From positions 1 through 32,130 of the forward strand of contig CANJQH010000037.1 in NCBI GenBank assembly GCA_947476335.1: DNA of 32,130 bases, given 5' to 3'. Every line of letters begins with the position of its first letter. The stretch's first letter is position 1. Positions 7,240 through 14,353 of this stretch are shown here, in pieces. Source of the stretch: Anaerolineae bacterium (GTDB lineage Bacteria; Chloroflexota; Anaerolineae; J036; Brachytrichaceae). The translations under genes and the position numbers were made by a program. Under the pieces are notes generated by a model, which was not told the origin of the DNA, did not search any database, and was given only the letters and a program-made list of their open reading frames with translations.

Positions 7240-8022
7240 GTGAAGGAAAAAAACGACCCGACCCGATCCACGGGCCAAAGTGAAGGCATGATCGAAGGCG
7301 AAATTAGCGTACTGGCGGTGCTCGAAGAGCGCCGTCGGGACGTAAGCGAACTAGTAATAGACGCCGAGCGCGCGCGCGAAGAACTACGTGAAGTGGTGCA
7401 GGCCGCGCGCGTGGCACGCGTGCACATGCGCGAAGCCACACGTGAAACGATCGACGCACTGGCAGCGGGCCGCACACACGGCGGCGTGCTGGCGCAGGCC
7501 GGCCCACGCCGCTACCTGTCGCTGGAACGACTGTCACAGGACGTCATCCGCAGCGGCGATGCCGCCCCCTGGTTCGTCATGCTCGACGGCATCGAGGATC
7601 CGTTCAACTACGGACAGGCGGTGCGTGCGCTGTACGCCGCCGGCTGTGCCGGCCTGCTCGTGCGCATGCGGACATGGATGGGCGGCGACACCGTGATCCT
7701 GCGCAGCTCGGCCGGCGCAACCGAACGCATGCCGACCTGCCTCGTCGACGGGCCGGAGCAGGCCGCCGAGTATTTTCGGGCACAAGGCTGCCGCATCGTG
7801 TCCACCGCACGCGACCGGCGATCGGAGTCGATCTTCGACGTAGACCTGGGCGGGCCGCTTCTGCTGCTGATCGGCGGCGAAAAGCGCGGCCTGCGCCGCG
7901 AGCTGCTCGATCAATCTGATCTGGTGCTGCGCATTCCATACGAACGGCGCTTCCCACATTCGCTCGGCAGCGCTGCATCGACGGCGGTGCTGGCTTTTGA
8001 AATGATGCGGCGGCGTCTGTAA
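7240..8022 (+). CDS. TrmH/SpoU-family RNA 2'-O-methyltransferase
   Basis: A SPOUT-class methyltransferase of 260 residues predicted to transfer a methyl group from SAM to a ribose 2'-OH in rRNA or tRNA. All three C-terminal motifs are visible: motif 1 LDGIEDPFNYGQAVRALYAAG, shown here only as NYGQAVRALYAAG; motif 2 IGGEKRGLRRELLDQSD; motif 3 SLGSAASTAVLAFE. The N-terminal part (from IEGEISVLAVLEERR) resembles the small substrate-binding domain of RlmB/TrmH. The start is uncertain: GTG at 7240 gives a 16-residue polar extension, while ATG at 7288 begins just before the conserved domain. The gene is bracketed by two family A elements (7111-7222, 8030-8122). The exact RNA target is not evident, so no symbol is given. 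Confidence 0.85.
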   Translation: MKEKNDPTRSTGQSEGMIEGEISVLAVLEERRRDVSELVIDAERAREELREVVQAARVARVHMREATRETIDALAAGRTHGGVLAQAGPRRYLSLERLSQDVIRSGDAAPWFVMLDGIEDPFNYGQAVRALYAAGCAGLLVRMRTWMGGDTVILRSSAGATERMPTCLVDGPEQAAEYFRAQGCRIVSTARDRRSESIFDVDLGGPLLLLIGGEKRGLRRELLDQSDLVLRIPYERRFPHSLGSAASTAVLAFEMMRRRL

Positions 8023-8029
8023 ACGCAGA

Positions 8030-8122
8030 GTAACTGCTCAGGCTGGCCAGTTTTTCCCGGTTTTTCAATGCGAAACACGCGCGTGTTTCGCGAAAGATAC
8101 AGATCTGGACCTGAGCAGTTAC
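8030..8122. mobile_element. Family A palindromic element, copy 2 (diverged, shorter core)
   Basis: A 93-bp element with GTAACTGCTCAGG...CCTGAGCAGTTAC ends. The A-to-G change near the left end is matched by the complementary change on the right. The core is short (GCGAAACACGCGCGTGTTTCGC) and lacks the CCCCCGAAGGGGG tip. The flanking octamers AACGCAGA and AAAACAGA agree at 6 of 8 positions, fitting an older insertion. It begins 8 bases after the methyltransferase stop. Confidence 0.8.
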
Positions 8123-8175
8123 AAAACAGAAGAAATAAGAGAAAAAAAGTAGCCGGACAAAAATAGACCGCCGCA

Positions 8176-8232
8176 TGACGCAAGCATCAACCCTGCGTCA
8201 CCCCTACAATGCCGTTCCCCTACAATTCCGTT
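8176..8232 (+). promoter_or_regulatory. Upstream region of the EamA gene: inverted repeat and doubled TACAAT boxes
   Basis: TGACGCA (8176-8182) and TGCGTCA (8194-8200) form an inverted repeat. A 16-bp direct repeat CCCCTACAATGCCGTT / CCCCTACAATTCCGTT follows at 8201-8232. Each repeat carries TACAAT, and the second lies 8 nt before the ATG at 8235, compatible with a leaderless mRNA. The inverted repeat could be an operator (inference). Confidence 0.45.
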
Positions 8233-8234
8233 CA

Positions 8235-9128
8235 ATGACTTCTGACAAACCGCGGGTGCTGCCCATCGACGGCCTGATTGCGCTGTTCATTCTCTACGTA
8301 CTGTGGGGAAGCACTTTTCTCGGCATTAAATTTGCGCTGCAATCTTTTCCACCGTTCCTGCTCGGCGGCACACGGTTTCCGCTCGCTGGGGCGCTGATGC
8401 TCATTTATCTGAAGCTGCGCGGCACGCCATGGCCAACGCGGCGGCAATGGCTGCACTGCGCGTTATACGGCCTGCTGATGATCGGCGTCAGCAACGGGCT
8501 GCTGGCAGTGGCAGAAACGCAGATCTCATCCGGGTTGAGTTCGGCGCTGGCCGGCTCGTCGCCGCTGCTGATTGCGCTGTTGGCCGGCTTCTTCGGCCAT
8601 CGGCCGCGCCGGCTGGAATGGATCGGCATCATCGTCGGCTTCGCCGGCCTGCTGGTGATCAACAGCGGCGACGAAATGACCGGCAGCGCGATGGGCATGA
8701 TCGCGCTGATCGTGTCTTCCGTATCGTGGGCGCTCGGCTCAGTGCTGGCGCGGGAAAAGCTCGACCTGCCGGGCGGCCTGATGACCACAGCCGTCGAACT
8801 GCTGCTGGGCGGCTTCATTCAGCTGGCGATCAGCATGGCGCTGGGCGAACGATTGAAGCCGATGACCAATGCGGCACTAGGCGGCTGGATCTTCCTCGTC
8901 GCCGCGTCGATCGTCGGCTTCAGCAGCCACACCCTGGCCATCCGCAAGCTGCCGGTGGTGCTGGCGACAAGTTTTTCATACGTCAACCCGATTGTGGCAA
9001 TTTTTCTCGGGATATTGCTGGCCAGCGAAACACTCTCACGCTCGACGGCAATCGGCATCGGCGTCACACTCGTCGGCGTTGTGCTGATCAGCATCGCGCA
9101 GGCGCGCGGAAGGCCGGTACGCGCGTGA
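8235..9128 (+). CDS. EamA/DMT-family membrane transporter
   Basis: A 297-residue inner-membrane protein with about ten hydrophobic spans in two EamA halves. It is typical of the drug/metabolite transporter superfamily and most like the YedA/RhaT-like branch. It opens with LYVLWGSTFLGIKFAL, the usual WGSxF motif of the first span. The second half repeats the pattern at SSVSWALGSVLAREK, and SFSYVNPIVAIFLGILLASE is the classic final motif. Such proteins export amino acids or metabolites or take up small molecules; the substrate is unknown. The ATG at 8235 is preferred over 8175 because the conserved protein starts here and a TACAAT box lies 8 nt upstream. It ends about 100 bp before the ilv promoter. 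Confidence 0.85.
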   Translation: MTSDKPRVLPIDGLIALFILYVLWGSTFLGIKFALQSFPPFLLGGTRFPLAGALMLIYLKLRGTPWPTRRQWLHCALYGLLMIGVSNGLLAVAETQISSGLSSALAGSSPLLIALLAGFFGHRPRRLEWIGIIVGFAGLLVINSGDEMTGSAMGMIALIVSSVSWALGSVLAREKLDLPGGLMTTAVELLLGGFIQLAISMALGERLKPMTNAALGGWIFLVAASIVGFSSHTLAIRKLPVVLATSFSYVNPIVAIFLGILLASETLSRSTAIGIGVTLVGVVLISIAQARGRPVRA

Positions 9129-9233
9129 AGATCGAGGGGAATTCATGCTGCACCCCGCGCTCACGCAGTCCAGCCCATTTGGCGGCGCATGTCTCACAAA
9201 AGATGACTGATTTGAGTCTCGATAACACGTACC

Positions 9234-9262
9234 TTGACACATACGCATGATTCCGGTATAAA
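9234..9262 (+). promoter_or_regulatory. Sigma-70 promoter of the ilv operon
   Basis: TTGACA (9234-9239) and TATAAA (9257-9262) are separated by exactly 17 bases, an almost consensus promoter. Transcription would start near 9269, giving a leader of about 180 nt before ilvB. Confidence 0.85.
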
Positions 9263-9312
9263 TACGTGGCTTGAGCAGCGTTTTTGTAGTACCCGGCGTC
9301 GTCCTTATTTCG

Positions 9313-9375
9313 ATGCTCCTGGTCGTTTCTGGCCTGGGGCAATCTTCTTATGGGAAGGCGCTTCGGAAACACTGA
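9313..9375 (+). CDS. Putative Leu/Val-rich leader peptide of the ilv operon
   Basis: A 20-codon reading frame, too short for routine gene finding, begins MLLVVSGL and ends with TGA at 9373-9375. Codons 2-5 are CTC CTG GTC GTT, two leucines and two valines in a row, and a third leucine follows at codon 8. It lies inside the transcribed leader, 51 nt after the -10 box and 24 nt before an intrinsic terminator, upstream of acetolactate synthase. That is the layout of ribosome-mediated attenuators of branched-chain amino acid operons. No clear SD precedes it (CCTTATTTCG). A possible alternative pairing is GGCCTG (9331-9336) with CAGGCC (9398-9403) in the terminator. The control mechanism is inferred, not shown. 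Confidence 0.6.
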   Translation: MLLVVSGLGQSSYGKALRKH

Positions 9376-9398
9376 GCGCGGACACAGGTAACCAGAAC

Positions 9399-9429
9399 AG
9401 GCCCTCCCACAGTGGAGGGCCTTTTTTTT
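9399..9429 (+). terminator. Intrinsic terminator (attenuator) in the ilv leader
   Basis: The stem AGGCCCTCC / GGAGGGCCT with loop CACAGT is followed by eight T residues. It lies between the leader peptide and ilvB (start 9451), so it would stop transcripts before the structural genes unless it is prevented from forming. Confidence 0.9.
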
Positions 9430-9450
9430 GGCAGGAATATTGGAGGAGAT

Positions 9451-11193
9451 ATGAAACTGACTGGCGCCCAGATCATCTGGGAAACGTTGATCCAACAAGG
9501 ATCGACGACGGTGTTCGGATATCCCGGCGGCGCAATCCTGCCGGCGTACGATGCACTCTATGACTACAACGACCGCATCAAGCACGTACTCGTACGACAT
9601 GAGGAAAACGCAGCTCTGGCGGCCGACTCATATTTCCGCGCGACCGGCAAGGTCGGGGTGTGTATGGCCACGTCTGGTCCGGGTGCGACTAACCTGGTCA
9701 CCGGTCTGGCGAACGCCATGCTGGACTCCTCCGCAGTCGTGGCAATCACAGGCCAGGTGGCATCCCATCTCGTCGGCAGCGACGCATTCCAGGAGACCGA
9801 CATCATCGGCATCACGCTGCCGATTACGAAGCACAATTTCCTGGTGACTGATATTAATGAGCTGGCGCAGACGCTGGCCGAGGCCTTCTACATCGCCCGC
9901 AGCGGCCGGCCAGGGCCGGTGCTTGTCGATATCTGCAAAGATGTGCAGCAAAAGAGCGTCGATTACACGCCGGTGACGTCAGTCGAATTGCGCGGCTATA
10001 AGGCGATTAAGCCTCAGCCGCAGAAGAGCGTGGCGGACAAGCTGGCGCAGGCAGGTGCGCTGATCGAGTCGGCGCGCAAGCCGATCATCCTGGCGGGCCA
10101 GGGCATCAAGCACGCGAATGCGCACGACGATTTCAAAGCGTTCGTCGAGAAGTCCGGTATTCCGGTGGCGACGACGCTGCTGGGCATTGGCGTGCTGAGC
10201 GAAGATCATCCGCTCAACCTGCGCATGATGGGTATGCACGGTGAAGCCTATGTCAACCAGGCCATTGCTGGTGCGGACCTGATCATCGCCATGGGCATGC
10301 GCTTCGACGACCGCGTGACGGGCAATCTGAAGACGTACGCGAAGAACGCGCGCGTCATTCATGTTGACATCGATGCAGCGGAAATCAACAAAAACGTGCC
10401 GGCAGACGTGGGCATCGTCGCCAGCCTGAAGGACGTGTTGCCGCCGCTGACGAGCATGATTGAAAAGCGCTCCTACGCCTCGTGGCTGGCGCAGATCAGC
10501 GAATGGCGCGGCGACACACAGTCGCACGACATTCTGCAGGTCGAGCTGCCGCAGGACATGCTGCTGGCGCCGCAGGTCATCCGCACGATTTACGACGTGA
10601 CGGGTGGCGAAGTGACCGTGTGCACCGACGTCGGCCAGCACCAGATGTGGCAGACGCAGTATTTCCAGCACAAGCGCCGCAACCAGCTGATCACCAGCGG
10701 TGGACTGGGCACGATGGGTTTCGCCCTTCCGGCGGCGATCGGCGCCAAGTTCGGCCGGCCGCAGGATGAAGTGTGGGCCATCGCCGGCGACGGCGGCTTC
10801 CAGATGAGCATCCCCGAACTGGCCACAGTGGCGCAGGAAGAGCTGGACATCAAGATCGCCATCGTCAACAACAATTACCTCGGCATGGTGCGCCAGTGGC
10901 AGGAACTGATGCACGATCGGCGCTACAGCTCGGTGAATATGTGGTCGCCGGACTTCGTGAAGCTCGCAGCAGCGTACGGCATCCCGGGCATACGGGCAAA
11001 AACGCTGCAGGAAGCGCGCGAAGCGGTGCAGATGGCGCGCGCCCACAAGGGTCCGTACCTCATTGAGTTTTCGGTGGAACAGGAAACGAACGTATTCCCG
11101 ATGATTCAGCCCGGCAAGAGCCTGGATGAAATGACCCGCCGCCCGATCCAGCCCGCCGCACTCGGCGGTGGCATGGACACGGTGGCGCGGTAA
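9451..11193 (+). CDS. ilvB: Acetolactate synthase large (catalytic) subunit
   Basis: A 580-residue thiamine-diphosphate enzyme that condenses two pyruvates to 2-acetolactate, or pyruvate with 2-oxobutyrate, the first common step of valine, leucine and isoleucine synthesis. Three domains of the TPP enzyme fold are recognisable. The catalytic glutamate that activates TPP lies in RHEENAALAAD (E51). The TPP/Mg-binding motif GDGGFQMS...NNNYLGMVRQW starts near residue 446. The C-terminal part carries the usual GPYLIEFSVEQETNVFPM. The SD GGAGGA lies just before the ATG at 9451; the longer frame to 9412 lies in the terminator and is rejected. It is the first gene of the operon, controlled by the promoter at 9234 and probably the leader attenuator. 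Its small subunit is ilvH, separated by an intruding gene. Confidence 0.96.
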   Translation: MKLTGAQIIWETLIQQGSTTVFGYPGGAILPAYDALYDYNDRIKHVLVRHEENAALAADSYFRATGKVGVCMATSGPGATNLVTGLANAMLDSSAVVAITGQVASHLVGSDAFQETDIIGITLPITKHNFLVTDINELAQTLAEAFYIARSGRPGPVLVDICKDVQQKSVDYTPVTSVELRGYKAIKPQPQKSVADKLAQAGALIESARKPIILAGQGIKHANAHDDFKAFVEKSGIPVATTLLGIGVLSEDHPLNLRMMGMHGEAYVNQAIAGADLIIAMGMRFDDRVTGNLKTYAKNARVIHVDIDAAEINKNVPADVGIVASLKDVLPPLTSMIEKRSYASWLAQISEWRGDTQSHDILQVELPQDMLLAPQVIRTIYDVTGGEVTVCTDVGQHQMWQTQYFQHKRRNQLITSGGLGTMGFALPAAIGAKFGRPQDEVWAIAGDGGFQMSIPELATVAQEELDIKIAIVNNNYLGMVRQWQELMHDRRYSSVNMWSPDFVKLAAAYGIPGIRAKTLQEAREAVQMARAHKGPYLIEFSVEQETNVFPMIQPGKSLDEMTRRPIQPAALGGGMDTVAR

Positions 11194-11206
11194 AAGAGAA
11201 GAACCG

Positions 11207-11257
11207 CCGACGGCGGACGGCCGGCGACGGCAGACCGCAGACCGCAGACCGCAGACG
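11207..11257. repeat. Heptanucleotide tract between ilvB and the four-helix gene
   Basis: GCAGACC occurs three times followed by GCAGACG, all in 7-bp register (11230-11257). The preceding bases (CGACGG, GGACGG, GGCGACGG) are a more decayed extension. A tract of related but inverted type lies on the other side of the next gene (11714-11741). Confidence 0.85.
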
Positions 11258-11271
11258 ATAGTGGAATTCCA

Positions 11272-11712
11272 ATGCAAAAATCGTACACGACGGCAACCAT
11301 GAGCACGCCGGAGCGCTTCAAGTTCGAGGAACTGGAAGTCTGGAAGCTGGCTCTGGAGTACCTCGACGTCGTGTATGACTTGACGGCAAAACTGCCGCGC
11401 GACGAGGATTTCAACTTGAAGTCGCAGATGCGCCGCGCGGCCACGTCGATCGGACTGAATATCGCCGAAGGGTCCACCGGACAGAGCAACGCCGAACAGG
11501 CTCGCTTCATCGGAATGGCGCTGCGGTCATTGATCGAAACGGTGGCATGCCTACGCATCATTCAGCGCCGAGATCTATGCAATTCCGCCGAGGTCGATGC
11601 CCTGAATGTTCAGGCGCATCGCATTTCGGCCATGCTGCAGGCATTCCGAAAATCACTGGAAGGATCGAACACGAGAGTCAGCGAAGACTCGAGCGAATAC
11701 CGCGAAGACTGA
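11272..11712 (+). CDS. Four-helix bundle protein (23S rRNA intervening-sequence protein family)
   Basis: A 146-residue protein of the small helical family often called S23 or four-helix bundle protein (TIGR02436-like). Family features are FEELEVWKLALEYLDVVYDLT, given here only in part as EELEVWKLALEY; the middle SQMRRAATSIGLNIAEGS; and SLIETVACLRI. The IAEGS after the second helix is the hallmark. Homologues occur in intervening sequences of 23S rRNA genes and at scattered chromosomal sites; the proteins form pentamers and their role is unknown. Here it interrupts the usual ilvB-ilvH junction and is flanked by heptanucleotide tracts. The start could be 11272 or the ATG at 11299, and neither has a good SD. 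It is probably co-transcribed with the ilv genes. Confidence 0.88.
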   Translation: MQKSYTTATMSTPERFKFEELEVWKLALEYLDVVYDLTAKLPRDEDFNLKSQMRRAATSIGLNIAEGSTGQSNAEQARFIGMALRSLIETVACLRIIQRRDLCNSAEVDALNVQAHRISAMLQAFRKSLEGSNTRVSEDSSEYRED

Positions 11713-11713
11713 C

Positions 11714-11741
11714 GGCGGTCGGCGGTCAGCCGTCCGTCATC
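11714..11741. repeat. Heptanucleotide tract between the four-helix gene and ilvH
   Basis: GGCGGTC occurs twice, then AGCCGTC and CGTCATC, in the same 7-bp register (11714-11741). Its words are partly complementary to the tract before the four-helix gene (for example CCGCCGAC versus GTCGGCGG). Confidence 0.75.
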
Positions 11742-11759
11742 TGCCACAGGAAAAACAAC

Positions 11760-12278
11760 ATGCTCATCGACAAAATCGAAGCCCGCGCGAACCCCACCAC
11801 GCACACGCTGGTGGCTCTGGTGGAGAACAAGCCCGGCGTGCTCAACCGCGTCGCCAGCCTGATGCGCCGCCGCAATTTCAATATCCACAGCCTGGCCGTC
11901 GGCGAGACCGAAGACCCGTCTGTGTCACGCATGACCATCGTCATCGACGCGAGCAAGACCAACGCCGCGCTCGTCGAGCGCAATCTGCACAAGCTTGTGA
12001 ATGTGATCGAAGTGCAGGATGTCAGCAACATGCCGACGGTGATGCGTGAGCTGGCGCTGATCAAAGTGAGCGTCGACGACGCCGCCAAACGCGGCGAGAT
12101 CAAGCAGATCGCCGACATGTTCCAAAGCCGCGTCGTCGACGTGGCCAAAGACTCCATGATGATCGAGGTCGCCGGAGAGGAGACGAAAGTCGACTCCGTT
12201 CTGAGCATTCTTGCAGATTACGGTATCCTCGAGGTCGTTCGCACCGGCCGCATCGCGATGGCGCGAGGCGGAAAGTAG
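11760..12278 (+). CDS. ilvH: Acetolactate synthase small (regulatory) subunit
   Basis: A 172-residue regulatory subunit that raises the activity of IlvB and gives feedback inhibition by valine. An N-terminal ACT domain is clear: HTLVALVENKPGVLNRVASL and the RRRNFNIHSLAVG stretch (about residues 14-50), with RMTIVID completing it. A C-terminal domain of about 80 residues (from ELALIKVSV to ILEVVRTGRIAMARG) follows, so it is the two-domain form like E. coli IlvH rather than the short IlvN; many databases would call it ilvN. The SD ACAGG lies about 9 nt before the ATG at 11760. The longer frame from 11547 overlaps the four-helix gene and is rejected. It ends with TAG. Confidence 0.95.
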   Translation: MLIDKIEARANPTTHTLVALVENKPGVLNRVASLMRRRNFNIHSLAVGETEDPSVSRMTIVIDASKTNAALVERNLHKLVNVIEVQDVSNMPTVMRELALIKVSVDDAAKRGEIKQIADMFQSRVVDVAKDSMMIEVAGEETKVDSVLSILADYGILEVVRTGRIAMARGGK

Positions 12279-12289
12279 AATTGCTACTG

Positions 12290-13376
<1,087 letters not shown>

Positions 13377-13400
13377 TTGAAAGTGTAGAGTCAGAGTAGG

Positions 13401-13511
13401 TAACTTCTCAGGCCAGCCATTTTTCCAACGCGAAACACACTATTCTCTCCCCCGAAGGGGGAGAGAATAGTGTGTTTCGCGGGAAATACTGATTTGGGCC
13501 TGAGTAGTTAC
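13401..13511. mobile_element. Family A palindromic element, copy 3, inserted in a word tract
   Basis: A 111-bp element with GTAACTTCTCAGGCC...GGGCCTGAGTAGTTAC ends and a perfect central stem capped by CCCCCGAAGGGGG. The flanks carry a perfect 8-bp duplication CAGAGTAG (13393-13400 and 13512-13519). The surrounding bases (GAGTCAGAGTAG ... CAGAGTAGACAGTCAGAG) are a low-complexity word tract that the element has split. Confidence 0.93.
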
Positions 13512-13662
13512 CAGAGTAGACAGTCAGAGCAAAGTTTTGCTGGCATATCCGGCCATCGATTCCAAGTCTCAACTCTTTACTCTGACTCTCCACAAATTCC
13601 GAATGCCGAGCAATCTTCCTCGGCACTCGGTAATCGGTAATCGGTAATCGGCACTCGGAACT
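13512..13662. repeat. Word tracts before the racemase-like gene, including six tandem heptamers
   Basis: The stretch holds the right half of the split tract (CAGAGTA GACAGTC), a complementary-sense stretch (CTTTACTCTGACTCTCC, 13574-13590) and six exact-register heptamers at 13621-13662: CGGCACT, CGGTAAT three times, CGGCACT and CGGAACT. The last group shares its words with the ilvH-ilvC tract (12314-12341). No gene is present. Confidence 0.85.
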
Positions 13663-13663
13663 T

Positions 13664-14353
13664 ATGCTTACCCTCCTCCACACCGCTCAATCCAACGTTG
13701 CCGTCTTCGATGCGCTGTGGCAGGAACTTGCACCAGACATCGAAGTGCAACACCTGGTCGCCGACGACATTTTGCAGGAAGCGCGCGATGCCGGCCGTGC
13801 AAACGCAAAGCTGAACTATCACGTCAGCGAAATTTACGCCACACTCGGCAATCGCTTCGAATTTGTGCTATGCACCTGTTCGACGATCGGCGAAATTGCC
13901 GAGCGCGCGAGCATGCGCTACTCCTTCCCCGTCCTGCGCGTTGACCGGCCGATGGCCACGCATGCCATCGACATCGGCGAACGCGTCGCCGTGCTGGCGA
14001 CGCTGAAAAGCACGCTGGAACCCACGCGCGATCTTCTGAAGAGCATCGCGCAACGCAGCGGGAAATCGGTGTATATCGATGAAATTTTGTGCGTTGGCGC
14101 GTGGGAATTTCTGGAAAAGGGTGACATAAGCGGCTACGCACAAGCCATTGCGCGCGAAATCGACGTCTATTCACGTTCGCATGACGTCATCGTGCTTGCG
14201 CAGGCATCGATGGCCGTCGCCGCCGAACTGCGGCCGGACAACAAAGTTCCGGTGCTGAGCAGCCCACGGACGGGCTTCGAAACAGCTGTGGCGCAGTACC
14301 GGCTGTACCACGCAGCGCAACAGAAGAAAAATGCCCTCGAGCCGACCGCGTAA
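13664..14353 (+). CDS. Asp/Glu/hydantoin racemase-superfamily protein
   Basis: A 229-residue cytosolic protein with the two-lobed layout of the aspartate/glutamate/hydantoin racemase superfamily. The first lobe contains VLCTCSTIGEIAE around residues 68-80, where Cys71 or Cys69 is placed like the first catalytic cysteine (C-T-T/S motif). In the second lobe the expected cysteine position reads VLSSPRTGFETAV, without Cys, so a racemase with two catalytic cysteines is unlikely. It may be a lyase- or decarboxylase-like or otherwise diverged member. The ATG at 13664 follows directly on the heptamer tract, with no SD. Its end overlaps the next gene by 23 bases, so the two are translationally coupled. 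The substrate is unknown. Confidence 0.65.
   Translation: MLTLLHTAQSNVAVFDALWQELAPDIEVQHLVADDILQEARDAGRANAKLNYHVSEIYATLGNRFEFVLCTCSTIGEIAERASMRYSFPVLRVDRPMATHAIDIGERVAVLATLKSTLEPTRDLLKSIAQRSGKSVYIDEILCVGAWEFLEKGDISGYAQAIAREIDVYSRSHDVIVLAQASMAVAAELRPDNKVPVLSSPRTGFETAVAQYRLYHAAQQKKNALEPTA

Noticed and set aside
9247..9261. Tiny frame ATG-Ile-Pro-Val-stop as a second ilv leader peptide
   Set aside because: It overlaps the -10 box of the ilv promoter, so it would not be in the transcript.
9263..9450. T-box riboswitch before ilvB
   Set aside because: No T-box core sequence precedes the terminator. The Leu/Val leader peptide explains the leader better.
9979..11277. 432-codon open frame on the minus strand opposite ilvB
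   Set aside because: It is a shadow of ilvB with low-complexity His/Arg composition.
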